This document shows, one piece after another, positions 49,830-58,743 of a DNA stretch of 64,000 bases. A program made the translations under genes and the position numbers. A model generated the notes under the pieces. That model saw only the letters and a program-made list of their open reading frames with translations. It did not search any database and was not told the DNA's origin. Within the stretch, counting starts at the first letter, position 1, and each line of letters begins with the position of its first letter. Where the stretch lies: positions 1 to 64,000 of the forward strand of contig NZ_JAAAHS010000002.1 of NCBI RefSeq assembly GCF_009908195.1, read 5' to 3'. Source of the DNA: Streptomyces boluensis (lineage in GTDB: Bacteria > Actinomycetota > Actinomycetes > Streptomycetales > Streptomycetaceae).

Positions 49830-51317
49830 TCACGGGCTCTTGTCCGCATGACTCGTCAGGGCCGGGATCTGCTCGGCTGATCCGGTCGCCGGGACCCGGT
49901 CAGCGGATTTCTGGCCGGCTCGGGGGGCGTTGGCCACGGCCGGGGGCACGGCGGCCGGCCCGGCCGGGCCGCGCAGCGCGTTCAGCAGGACCCGGACGAT
50001 CATGCCGGGGCGCATCAGCTGCTCCGGCCGGTCGAGCATCCCGGCGGCACGCATGTACCCGCGGGTCACCTCGGGGTCGCGGGTCGCCGCTACCTGGACC
50101 ATCGCCAAGTAGCGCTGGCCTATGCGCAGTTTGAGGTCCCGCTTGCCCTCGACGCCGTCGAAGCCCAGGTCGACGGTGCGCGTCATCTCCCACGGCGGGT
50201 CGATGACGTCGCGCGCCAGGTCGCGGAAGTACTGCCGCGCGTCCGGCGTGGCGCCGGAGTGCAGGTGGCTGCGGAGGGTGAGGGCGGACAGCGCCGCGAC
50301 CGTCATGCCCTGCGCGTAGACCGGGTTGAAGGAGGACACCGCGTCACCCATGACCAGCAGGCCGGCCGGGAACCGGCCCATCCGCTCGTACCGGCGGCGC
50401 TGTGTGGTGGGGAACTTGAAGGCGACCGGCTCGTCCAGCGGCTCGGCGTGCTTCAGCGCCTCGTGGACGTCCGGCACCGGCAGGCCCTTGACGAACTCGT
50501 ACAGCCCCTCCTGGTCAGTCGGCGGGTGGTCGCCGAGGATGCCGTAGACCGTCATCAGGGTCGTGTCGCCCTCGGTCTTGGTGAAGATGACGCCGCGCGG
50601 GACCTCGGGCGAGGCGACAGCGATGATCGCGAGGTCGCCGTTGTACGGGTCGGCCTTCATCTTGTAGTTCTGAGTGACGTAGCCGAGGCCGATGTTGGTC
50701 CGCTCCTCCTCGACGCGCGGGTAGCCCATCTCCTCGAGCCACACCGGGGTGCGCGAGCCGCGCCCGGTCGCGTCGACCACCAGGTCGGCCGCGATCGTCT
50801 CGCCGGACGCGCCCTTCCTCTGCACCTTGACGCCCGTCACCTGCGCGTGGTCGGCGGTGGTGACCAGGCCCAGGATGTCGGAGCGTTCGACGAACCGGAC
50901 GTTCGCCAGCTCGGCCGTGCGTTCGCGGATCCGGCGCTCCATCAGCGGCGCCGAGGCCGGCACCGCGATGTGGCCGATGTCGGCACGCTTGACCGGGCGG
51001 CCGCGGAAGGACCAGCGGACCGAGCCGGAGTAGTCGCCGACCGGGGTGCCGTCTGCGATGAGCTGGTCGGTGATGCCGGGGTAGAACTCTTCCATCACCA
51101 CCCGGCCGCGCACGTGCATGGCGTTGATGTGCTTGCCCTGGGGACGTCCGCGGCGCGGTCCTTCGACGCCGGTGACCGTGTCCCGGTCGACGACCAGGAC
51201 CTCGTCGTAGGCCTCGGAGAGCACACGGGCCGCGAACAGCCCGGCGATGCTGCCGCCCAGCACGACTGCGCGGGTCGGGTCGCCATCGGCCGCCGACCGG
51301 GGTGTTTCCTGGGGCAT
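49830..51317 (-). CDS. FAD-dependent monooxygenase/epoxidase (MonCI-like group), copy 2
   Basis: A 495-residue paralogue of the protein at 12670. It shares VVLGGSIAGLFAARVL at the N-terminus, ATGRGSRTPVWLEEMGYP, and FNPVYAQGMTVAALSALTL in the second flavin motif, with a longer Ala/Pro-rich C-terminal tail. It should epoxidise or hydroxylate a hydrophobic substrate with NAD(P)H. GGAGG lies 8 bases before the ATG at 51317; a much longer open frame upstream lacks a ribosome binding site. It lies leftward, upstream of the PCP and dioxygenase genes. Confidence 0.88.
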   Translation of the reverse strand: MPQETPRSAADGDPTRAVVLGGSIAGLFAARVLSEAYDEVLVVDRDTVTGVEGPRRGRPQGKHINAMHVRGRVVMEEFYPGITDQLIADGTPVGDYSGSVRWSFRGRPVKRADIGHIAVPASAPLMERRIRERTAELANVRFVERSDILGLVTTADHAQVTGVKVQRKGASGETIAADLVVDATGRGSRTPVWLEEMGYPRVEEERTNIGLGYVTQNYKMKADPYNGDLAIIAVASPEVPRGVIFTKTEGDTTLMTVYGILGDHPPTDQEGLYEFVKGLPVPDVHEALKHAEPLDEPVAFKFPTTQRRRYERMGRFPAGLLVMGDAVSSFNPVYAQGMTVAALSALTLRSHLHSGATPDARQYFRDLARDVIDPPWEMTRTVDLGFDGVEGKRDLKLRIGQRYLAMVQVAATRDPEVTRGYMRAAGMLDRPEQLMRPGMIVRVLLNALRGPAGPAAVPPAVANAPRAGQKSADRVPATGSAEQIPALTSHADKSP

Positions 51318-51675
51318 CTTGCCCACCTCCTGGGGATCGTGCTGGGGATGTTGGGAGTCTGCGGTTCCGGGGCTTCCGGGGTTCACGGTCGGCACCCGGT
51401 CGCCCCCGTCCAGCCCTTCCGCGCCCATGGACTTCACGATGTGGTCTGGAGACGGGGCCAGGCATCTCTTGGATTGCGGGCCATGTCGGTGAACTGAGCG
51501 CAGCGTGCCCGGAATCCTGATCACACAGCACTTACGAAGACGCCTGCCGGGGCCCGCAGGTCCGATGCTCTCGCTACTCGCGTGGATGACGCCGGGACAG
51601 AAGGCAGCGACGCCGTCGACGTCCGACGATCCGGAGCCGGTCACCGAACTCCCCGGCGGAGCGCCGGGATTCGAC
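51318..51675. other. Intergenic region, 358 bases
   Basis: Contains the ribosome binding site and probable promoter of the leftward monooxygenase and the downstream flank of the acyltransferase gene. I see no gene, strong hairpin or obvious operator. Confidence 0.5.
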
Positions 51676-52899
51676 TCAGCCCGTGGTCGTGGGGGTCTTG
51701 ACCTCACCGGTATCGACCGCGCGCACCGGCGGCCGGTCCGGCTGGTGCGACTGGTGCGGCCGGTGCGGCCGGGGGCTGGACCACCTCCGCATGACCGGCA
51801 TCTCGACGAACCGGTAGAGCAGCCAGGCCAGGACGATGCTGACGGCCAGGCAGCCCAGCAGGAACAGCACCGCCACCGGTGTACTCAACGACGTCCGTTC
51901 GAAGGCGCCGTACCCCATCCACTGCCCCTTGAGCGCCGCCTGCGCCGAGTTCAGCACGTAGAGGTGGATCAGGAAGAACGCGTACGAGATCTCGCCCAGC
52001 CAGACCAGCGGACGACGGGCCAGCAGTGTTGCCCGGCCGGCGACGTCGTCGGCGGCGGCGGCCGCGACAAGCAGCCCGAGCGGGAACGCGTAGGGCGCGG
52101 CGAACGACCAGAGCGGGGGCAGCCACAGCGCCCCCACAGACACCGCGAGGACGCCGAGCGCGGCCGGACCCAGGCCGAGGCGGACCCACCGCCCGCTCAG
52201 GACGATGCGGGCGAAGAGGATGCCGACGACGAACTCGAGGCAGCGCACCAGCGGGAACTGGTAGGCGAACCACATCTGCGGCCAGGAGAACTGGTCGTAC
52301 CCGGGGAACATCGGAGCGTCGGGCAGGAAGGCCTTCGACAGCAGCGGGACCGACAATGCCAACGCCGACACAGCGATGGCCCAGTACCAGAGCCGGTTGG
52401 CCCGGATCTTGTTGATGCCGAGAATCAGGAACGGGAACAGCAGGTAGAAGGCGAGCTCCGCCGACAGCGACCACGTGACGCCGTTGACCGCGAGGACGAG
52501 GTTGTTCACGTCCGGTACCCAGGCGTTCACCAGGAAGAGGTTGGCCGTGGCCGGCCCGACCGCGATCGCGGTACCTGATACGAGCAGCACGGCGACGCCG
52601 ATGAGCCAGACCACGGCGTGATTCGGGAAGATCTTGAAGAACCGCCGGCGCCAGAACTTGCCCATCGTGTCGTTCGGCTTCACCACCCAGGTCAGTACGA
52701 ACCCACTGAGCACGAAGAAGAACGAGACGCCGACCCCGCCGGCGCTGCTGGTGACGAAGTTGTACGCCGTCAGCACCGAGGTGTCGCTGAATATGCCCAA
52801 GTAGTGCGCGTGGAAGACGAAGACCAGGAACGCGGCGACGAACCGCAACGCGGTCAGGGACGGAAGTCTGCCCGGACTGGGGGCCGTTGCCTGTGTCAT
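51676..52899 (-). CDS. Membrane acyltransferase (OafA/acyltransferase_3 family)
   Basis: A 407-residue integral membrane protein with about ten hydrophobic segments. The N-terminus reads LTALRFVAAFLVFVFHAHYL, with the Arg and His conserved in the family, followed by GGVGVSFFFVLSGFVLTW. These enzymes acylate sugars or other hydroxyls, taking the acyl group across the membrane. The basic C-terminal tail is rich in Pro/His/Arg. The ribosome binding site is weak. It is followed leftward by a 358-base spacer. O-acylation of the product, a self-protection step or a cell-surface modification are all possible. Confidence 0.88.
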   Translation of the reverse strand: MTQATAPSPGRLPSLTALRFVAAFLVFVFHAHYLGIFSDTSVLTAYNFVTSSAGGVGVSFFFVLSGFVLTWVVKPNDTMGKFWRRRFFKIFPNHAVVWLIGVAVLLVSGTAIAVGPATANLFLVNAWVPDVNNLVLAVNGVTWSLSAELAFYLLFPFLILGINKIRANRLWYWAIAVSALALSVPLLSKAFLPDAPMFPGYDQFSWPQMWFAYQFPLVRCLEFVVGILFARIVLSGRWVRLGLGPAALGVLAVSVGALWLPPLWSFAAPYAFPLGLLVAAAAADDVAGRATLLARRPLVWLGEISYAFFLIHLYVLNSAQAALKGQWMGYGAFERTSLSTPVAVLFLLGCLAVSIVLAWLLYRFVEMPVMRRWSSPRPHRPHQSHQPDRPPVRAVDTGEVKTPTTTG

Positions 52900-53035
52900 G
52901 TGTACCTGCCTCGTCGTCGAAAGGACCCGGAGAGAGCCACAACCGGTCTCGGAAGTGGATTGTCCGGGCTGCGCCACGGGCCGGCGTCTTCCAGAGTGCG
53001 GCATCCCCCTGACCGTTCGGCGGCGTGAACGCGTC

Positions 53036-53075
53036 GAGGGGGCCACGCGACCGAGCAGTGTCGCGTGGCCCCCTC
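53036..53075. terminator. Hairpin behind the DUF2306 gene
   Basis: A perfect 16-base stem (53036-53051 with 53060-53075) and an 8-base loop, 24 bases past the stop of the leftward gene at 53099. Confidence 0.85.
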
Positions 53076-53098
53076 TTCCGCTGTCCCGTACGGCCGGT

Positions 53099-53827
53099 TC
53101 AGACGAGATCCTTGAGCTTGCGGTCCGCCGTCCGGTTCAGCCACCACTGGACCAGGAACAGGTTGATGACCCAGCCCAGCCACGGCGCGGTGCCCACGAC
53201 CTGACTGATGATGGTCTGGTTCGTCACCCCGAGGAGTTCCAGAACGTAGAAGAACACCCGGCCCCAGACGATGTTGATCGCGAAGGCGAAGCTGTAGAGC
53301 ATCCACCGGCGGTGGGCGAGGTAGCGGCCCTGGACGGCCCGCCAGAAGCCCATGCCCGTGGTGATCACCCACAGGATGCCGCCCAGCGTGGTACCGATGC
53401 TCGGCGCGGGCGAGAGCGGCGTGATCAGGAACGAGAGCACCGCAGACGGAAGGACACCCACGAAGACGTACACGCGTCCGCTCCAGCGGTGCACCGCGGG
53501 GCGCTGCCTGCGCAACCACGGCCACAGTTGGAGGCACACGGTGAGCAGGGCGATCGAGCCGGTGCCTATGTGGGCGACCAGCATCGGATAGTGCGCCGGC
53601 GCATCCGCTCTGATCGGAATGAGCGACGCCTTGGGGTCGAGCCCCAGGTACGGCGGCAGGACGTAGCTCAGGAAGCCGAGGACGACCACGGCCAGCGGCA
53701 CCACCCACGGGCGGCGCCACCAGGCGCGCGCGGGAGACCCGGCGGAGGCTGCCGCTCGCGCAGGCGCGGGTGGACCGGCGGCTGCCGGTGGTGTCTCCGG
53801 TTCGGCGACCTTCAGATGCTGTGCCAC
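53099..53827 (-). CDS. DUF2306-type membrane protein
   Basis: A 242-residue protein with a Pro/Ala-rich cytosolic start of about 40 residues and six predicted membrane helices (for example WVVPLAVVVLGFLSYVLPPY, IGTTLGGILWVITTGMGFW and AFAINIVWGRVFFYVLELLG). Histidines in the segments AHIGTGS, VHRWSGRVYVF and LAHRRWML are in the pattern of DUF2306, reminiscent of heme-b membrane proteins. GTG 53827 has AGGAGG seven bases upstream. It lies leftward, 254 bases after the alcohol dehydrogenase gene. It might pass electrons to a pathway oxidase; no function is established. Confidence 0.8.
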   Translation of the reverse strand: MAQHLKVAEPETPPAAAGPPAPARAAASAGSPARAWWRRPWVVPLAVVVLGFLSYVLPPYLGLDPKASLIPIRADAPAHYPMLVAHIGTGSIALLTVCLQLWPWLRRQRPAVHRWSGRVYVFVGVLPSAVLSFLITPLSPAPSIGTTLGGILWVITTGMGFWRAVQGRYLAHRRWMLYSFAFAINIVWGRVFFYVLELLGVTNQTIISQVVGTAPWLGWVINLFLVQWWLNRTADRKLKDLV

Positions 53828-54081
53828 TGTCGTCCTCCTGAAGTCCTGATGCGAAGGGCCGGCCGGTCGGCCGACCCGGAACCTGTGTGGTCCGCGCGGG
53901 CCCGGAGCGGGGCCGAGGCAGTGCGCGTCGTAGTCGTCGTGCATGGCACCGGTGAGGCTGTCCTGGATCGGCTGGGTCGCCGGCCAGTGCCCCTCGTGCC
54001 GCCAACGACCTGCCTCCCGCGTCGAGTTGGTCCAGGGCCGCACGGTGGTGGGTTCTTCAGGAACCGGCTGTTCGACCGCGG

Positions 54082-55098
54082 TCAGAAGGTGATGACCGCG
54101 CGGAACCGCAGGTCGCCCTTGCCGGCCGCGGCGACCGCTTCGGCGATGTTCTCCTTGGGGAACGTCTCGATGCGCGGGGTGGCCTTGCCGTCCGCCACGA
54201 GTCGCAGCGCCTCCGCGAGCTGGTGCAGGCCGTTGTGGGTGGCGCCGATGATCTGCTGGCGCTTGGCCCACAGCGGGCTGCGCGCGTCGATGGTGAACGA
54301 GCCCTCGGGGTTGATGGTGGCCAGGACCATCCGTCCGTTGACCCGGAGCCCCTTGAGGGCGTCCGTGGCGGCCTCGTACGACGTGCCGGTGACCAGGATG
54401 ACGTCGGCGCCGCCCGCCGCGAGCAGCTCCGCGCCGTCGCCGACCACCGTGTCGGCGCCCAGTTCGCGGGCCAGGTCGTGCTTGTCGGGGGAACGCGTGA
54501 TGGCGACGGTGTCGAATCCGCAGGCCCGGGAGAACTGCACGGCGAGGTGGCCGAGTCCGCCGATGCCGAGCACCGCGACCCGTTCGTGCGGCTTCGGGTC
54601 GGCGGCGCGCAGCGCGCTCCACGCCGTGTAGCCCGCGCACAGCACCGGGGCGGCCTGCTCGTAGCTGAGCTGGTCGGGGAGCAGCACGGTCGATTCGGCC
54701 GTGACGGCCGCGTACTCGGCGTGGGTGCCCTGGGTGGTGATGCCCGTCATCGTGGGCCGGGCACAGTTCATACCGGACTGCCCGGTCAGCGGCAGGTTCA
54801 GCTTGCAGTAGTCGCACTCCCCGCAGGTGCCCTGCACCCAGGTCGCGCCGACGCGGTCACCGACCTTGCGGGTGGTGACGCCGGCGCCGACGGCTACGAC
54901 GTCACCTGCCGCCTCGTGGCCGACGACGACATCGTCCCGCGCGGGGAAGGGGAACGAACCGTCGGTGAGCAACAGGTCGTTGTGGCAAAGCCCGGAGGCG
55001 CGGACCCTGACGAGGACCTGACCGGGGCCGGGCTGCGGCGTGGCGACGTCCCGCAGCTCCCAGCGCGCCCCGGCGTGCGGAACAACGGCTGCCTTCAT
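54082..55098 (-). CDS. Zinc-dependent alcohol dehydrogenase
   Basis: A 338-residue medium-chain dehydrogenase. Catalytic zinc ligands are Cys38 and, with Glu62, His61 (GHEAAG). The structural zinc loop is GTCGECDYCKLNLP with a fourth Cys in MNCARP, and the NAD-binding motif is GIGGLGHLAVQF near residue 178. It oxidises an alcohol to aldehyde or the reverse with NAD(P). It is divergent from the multicopper oxidase, with a 411-base spacer. A role in finishing the product or in detoxifying aldehydes formed by the amine oxidases is possible. Confidence 0.92.
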   Translation of the reverse strand: MKAAVVPHAGARWELRDVATPQPGPGQVLVRVRASGLCHNDLLLTDGSFPFPARDDVVVGHEAAGDVVAVGAGVTTRKVGDRVGATWVQGTCGECDYCKLNLPLTGQSGMNCARPTMTGITTQGTHAEYAAVTAESTVLLPDQLSYEQAAPVLCAGYTAWSALRAADPKPHERVAVLGIGGLGHLAVQFSRACGFDTVAITRSPDKHDLARELGADTVVGDGAELLAAGGADVILVTGTSYEAATDALKGLRVNGRMVLATINPEGSFTIDARSPLWAKRQQIIGATHNGLHQLAEALRLVADGKATPRIETFPKENIAEAVAAAGKGDLRFRAVITF

Positions 55099-55509
55099 GG
55101 TGGTTGCCTTTCTCGAGTCGAGCCGAACGGGCAGCTCAACGAAGCGGCTGAACTCCTCGATGCGCGCCGTGGGGGTCAGCGTGGTGGCCGCGCGGGCGCC
55201 GCTTCATCTCTGTGGTTGCTGTCCTTTCGGCCCCGGATCGGCGGGGTGCCGCAGGTCTGCCCAACTGCCTTCTGTGGCCCGCCTGTTGGCGTGCGGACAG
55301 GGCGCGACGGATTGAGCAATCTGGAAGAGGCCCGCGCCTTCGCCCGGTGCCAGGATCGCTACGGCGGCCCTTCCGTTGTCCGCGGCCGCGGAACACGGCA
55401 CCCGCCGCCCGCCGCCGTCCGGTGCGTTTCCGGGTGGGGCCGACTCGCTGTGGCTGATGGCGTGGGGAACCGCTGACGGCCCTCACCCGGAGCACCGATT
55501 GGGGAACTG
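55099..55509. other. Divergent intergenic region, 411 bases
   Basis: Holds promoters of the alcohol dehydrogenase (leftward) and multicopper oxidase (rightward). It contains a TCGAG pair (about 55114-55124) but no convincing operator. I see no gene in it; the minus-strand frames lack family features. Confidence 0.5.
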
Positions 55510-57000
55510 ATGCTGAACAGACGACGCCTGCTGGGACTGGGGGGCGCCGTGGGGGCCGGGGCGCTGGTCTGGCCGCTGCGTGAGGCGACGGACTCCGTCG
55601 CGCGCGAGAATCCCGACCCGCACGCACACCACCAGGCTTCCTCCGGTGGATCGGACAAGGCCGCCAAGGCGACCGCGGCGAACCCGCCGCCCTTCACCCC
55701 CTTCGCGGAGCGCATGCCGCTGCCGGAGGTGCTGAAGCCGGTGTCGACGCAGGGCGACTTCGACGTCTACGAACTGCCCATGCTGGCCGCCACCAACGAG
55801 ATATTCCCGGGCGTGAGCACCCCTGTGCTCACGTTCGGCGGCCAGTTCATCGGCCCCACCATCCACGCCAGGCAGGGCCGGGCGGCCAAGGTCACATACA
55901 TCAACCGGCTCGACCGGGCGGCGACCGTGCACCTGCACGGCGGGCATGTGTCCTCGGCGAGCGACGGCTTCCCGATGGACCTCATCGAGCCCGGCCAGTC
56001 ACGGGTGTTCGAGTACCCGAACCAGCAGCCGGGCGCGAGCCTCTGGTACCACGACCACACCCACCACATGGAGGCCGAGCACGTCTACCGGGGCCTGGCC
56101 GGGCTCTACCTGATCGAGGGCGACGACGAGAAGGAACTCGGCCTGCCCTCCGGGACGTACGACGTGCCGATCGTGGTCCGGGACGGCCGCTTCGACGAGA
56201 AGGGCGGCATGATCTTCGAGCCGAGCCCGGAGCCCACGATGCTCCACACCAACGGCCGGATCCAGCCGTACTTCCCCGTCGCCGCCCGCAAGTACCGGCT
56301 GCGTCTCCTCAACACCACGCTGCACCGCATCATCGAAGTGAGCCTCGGTGGGCAGGAGTTGGTGCAGATCGCCTCCGACGGCGGCCTCCTCGCCGAGCCG
56401 GTGTCCCGGACGAAGATCACGCTCACCCCGGGCGAGCGGGCCGAGGTCGTGGTGGACTTCTCCCGCCACGAGGCCGGCTCCCATGTGCTGCTCACCGACG
56501 CCCGGGAGAACGAGCCGATCGTCCGGTTCGACGTGACGGGCACGGCCACCGACGACAGCCGGGTGCCCGACAAGCTGCGCGCCCTGCCCGCGCTGCCGAA
56601 GGCCTCGAACGTCCGCAAGGTGAAGTTCTCCATGACCGCCGACGGCACGCAGTTCGCCATCAACGACAAGACGTTCGACCACAACCGCGTCGACTTCCGT
56701 ATCAAGGAAGGCACCACGGAGATCTGGGAGATCACGAACGCGGACACGGCCGACGGCGGCACCCACGGGGCCATCGACCACAACTTCCACATGCACCTGG
56801 TGCCGTTCCGCGTCCTGGACCGCGACGGCAAGGCGCCGTTGCCGGGCGAGCAGGGGCTCAAGGACACCATTCTCGTCAGCCCCGGCGAGACCGTCCGCGT
56901 GCAGGCCACGTTCAGTGGTTTCCGCGGCAAGTACCTCTACCACTGCCACATCCAGGAGCACAGCGACATCGGCATGATGGCCACGATGGAGATCGTCTAG
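55510..57000 (+). CDS. Tat-exported multicopper oxidase (laccase/phenoxazinone-synthase-like)
   Basis: A 496-residue copper oxidase. The N-terminus MLNRRRLLGLGG is a Tat-type signal. Copper-binding motifs are HLHGGHVSS near residue 140, WYHDHTHHMEAEH near 182, HNFHMHLVPF near 423 and the C-terminal HCHIQEHSDIGMM with the type 1 Cys, His and Met. Such enzymes couple phenols or aminophenols with O2 outside the membrane, as in dimerisation or phenoxazinone formation. GGGGA lies 5 bases before the ATG. It is followed by the bi-covalent BBE enzyme after 125 bases on the same strand. Confidence 0.93.
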   Translation: MLNRRRLLGLGGAVGAGALVWPLREATDSVARENPDPHAHHQASSGGSDKAAKATAANPPPFTPFAERMPLPEVLKPVSTQGDFDVYELPMLAATNEIFPGVSTPVLTFGGQFIGPTIHARQGRAAKVTYINRLDRAATVHLHGGHVSSASDGFPMDLIEPGQSRVFEYPNQQPGASLWYHDHTHHMEAEHVYRGLAGLYLIEGDDEKELGLPSGTYDVPIVVRDGRFDEKGGMIFEPSPEPTMLHTNGRIQPYFPVAARKYRLRLLNTTLHRIIEVSLGGQELVQIASDGGLLAEPVSRTKITLTPGERAEVVVDFSRHEAGSHVLLTDARENEPIVRFDVTGTATDDSRVPDKLRALPALPKASNVRKVKFSMTADGTQFAINDKTFDHNRVDFRIKEGTTEIWEITNADTADGGTHGAIDHNFHMHLVPFRVLDRDGKAPLPGEQGLKDTILVSPGETVRVQATFSGFRGKYLYHCHIQEHSDIGMMATMEIV

Positions 57001-57125
57001 GGACGACGTCCGCCCGGCCCGTCGCAGGGCCGCGTCGCGGGTCTGAGAACCGCAAACCGAGAGATGCGGCGGCCGCGGGCCAGGTGTGACCTTCTAGGCA
57101 CGACCGCCGAGGAGGAGTGTCCGCA

Positions 57126-58628
57126 ATGACTGAAATCGCACGCGGGGAGCGCATCACCCCCGAGGACGACCGGTATCCGAGCCTGCTGGAGGGGTACAAC
57201 CACCGGTTCACCGGCAGTCCCGACTACGTGGGCCTGGTGACCAGCACGGACGAGGTCGTCACCGCGGTCGAGGAGGCCGTCGCGGCCGGCAAGCGGATCG
57301 TGGTGCGCAGCGGCGGTCACTGCTTCGAGGACTTCACCTCCTCCCCCGACGTCGAGGTCCTGGTGGATCTCTCGCGGATGAACTCCGTCTCCTACGACGA
57401 GCGCCTCGCCGCCTTCGCCATCGAAGGCGGCGCCAACCTGGAGCAGGTCTACACCGAACTGCACAAGGGCTGGGGTGTCACCGTGCCCGCCGGCACCTGC
57501 TTCGAGGTCGGCGTCGGCGGCCACTTCACCGCGGGTGGCTACGGCCATCTCTCCCGCCGCGACGGCCTGGTGGTCGACCACCTGTACGCGGTGGAGGTGG
57601 TGACCGTCGACGCGTCGGGCAAGGCGCGGGTCACCATCGCCACCCGTGAGCCCGACGACCCGCACCGGGATCTCTGGTGGGCGCACACCGGCGGTGGCGG
57701 CGGCAATTTCGGCATCGTGACCCGGTACTGGATGCGCCGCCCCGGAGACCGGCCGGCCACTGCGGCCGATGCCCTCCCCCAGGCGCCCGCCCGGATGCTC
57801 CGGGCCGACGTCAGCTGGTCCTGGGACACCATCGACGCCCATGCCCTCACGACGCTGCTGCGCAACTACGGCACCTGGTACGAGCAGAACAGCGCGCCGG
57901 ACTCTCCGTACAAGCAGCTGTGGACCAACCTCATCGTGACGCACCGGTCGGCGGGCGGCTTCGGCATGACCGCCGTGATCGACGCCGACGTGCATGACGC
58001 CGAAGGACTGCTGACGGCCCATCTGGAGGCCGTGGTCGCCGGCACCGGCGTGGAACCCACCGTCACCCGGGAGGAGGTCGACTGGATGGGCACGTGGCTG
58101 CCGTCCTACAGCTGGCCCAGCGACCCGCGCGGCCGGTACAAGAACAAGGCGGGTTACCTCCGTAAGGGCTTCACCGAGCACCAACTCGACGCTCTCTACC
58201 GGCGGTTGTCGCAGTCGGACTACTCCAACCCGATGGCCTGCCTGGTGCTCACGGGCTTCGGCGGCGAGGTCAACGCGGTCGCTCCGGACGCCACCGCCGT
58301 GGCGCAGCGCGACTGCGTGCTCAAGGCCTCCTACTCGGCGTTCTGGCAGTCGGCCGAGGAGGACGACCACCACATCGCCTGGGCCCGGGAGTTCTACCGC
58401 GACGTGTACGCGGAGACCGGTGGTGTGCCCGTGCCCGACGAGGTCAACGACGGCTCGTACATCGGGTATCCCGACGTCGACCTGGCATCCCCGGAGTGGA
58501 ACACCTCGGGCGTGGGCTGGCAGGCCCTGTACTACAAGGGCAACTATCCCCGGCTCCAGCAGGTCAAGCGGCGTTACGACCCGCGCGACGTCTTCCGCCA
58601 CGGCCTCTCCGTCGAGCTGCCCGGCTGA
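57126..58628 (+). CDS. Bi-covalent berberine-bridge-type FAD oxidase (AknOx/GilR-like)
   Basis: A 500-residue flavoprotein. His65 (RSGGHCFEDF) and Cys125 (AGTCFEVGVGGH) match the pair that binds FAD twice in AknOx (His70/Cys130), GilR and hexose oxidases, giving a high redox potential. The C-terminal VKRRYDPRDVFRHGLSV is the BBE end. Such enzymes oxidise sugar hydroxyls on glycosylated products or close lactones. No glycosyltransferase is in the window. I use ATG 57126 because GGAGGAG lies 8 bases upstream; the GTG at 57117 overlaps the box. It ends against a strong terminator. Confidence 0.92.
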   Translation: MTEIARGERITPEDDRYPSLLEGYNHRFTGSPDYVGLVTSTDEVVTAVEEAVAAGKRIVVRSGGHCFEDFTSSPDVEVLVDLSRMNSVSYDERLAAFAIEGGANLEQVYTELHKGWGVTVPAGTCFEVGVGGHFTAGGYGHLSRRDGLVVDHLYAVEVVTVDASGKARVTIATREPDDPHRDLWWAHTGGGGGNFGIVTRYWMRRPGDRPATAADALPQAPARMLRADVSWSWDTIDAHALTTLLRNYGTWYEQNSAPDSPYKQLWTNLIVTHRSAGGFGMTAVIDADVHDAEGLLTAHLEAVVAGTGVEPTVTREEVDWMGTWLPSYSWPSDPRGRYKNKAGYLRKGFTEHQLDALYRRLSQSDYSNPMACLVLTGFGGEVNAVAPDATAVAQRDCVLKASYSAFWQSAEEDDHHIAWAREFYRDVYAETGGVPVPDEVNDGSYIGYPDVDLASPEWNTSGVGWQALYYKGNYPRLQQVKRRYDPRDVFRHGLSVELPG

Positions 58629-58668
58629 GGGCACGGCGCAGAGTGCCTGCGCTGGTACTTCAACAGCA

Positions 58669-58706
58669 CAGTGGGCCGGACCCGTCTCCACGGGTCCGGC
58701 CCACTG
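58669..58706. terminator. Terminator with perfect 17-base stem
   Basis: The arms 58669-58685 and 58690-58706 pair completely around a 4-base loop, 41 bases beyond the BBE gene and before the convergent MFS gene. Confidence 0.9.
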
Positions 58707-58711
58707 CGTCA

Positions 58712-58741
58712 CTCTCCCTGGGCCGTGACACCCAGGGAGAG
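58712..58741. terminator. Second hairpin in the same convergent spacer
   Basis: An 11-base perfect stem (58712-58722 with 58731-58741) with an 8-base loop, three bases before the stop of the leftward MFS gene. Confidence 0.75.
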
Positions 58742-58743
58742 GT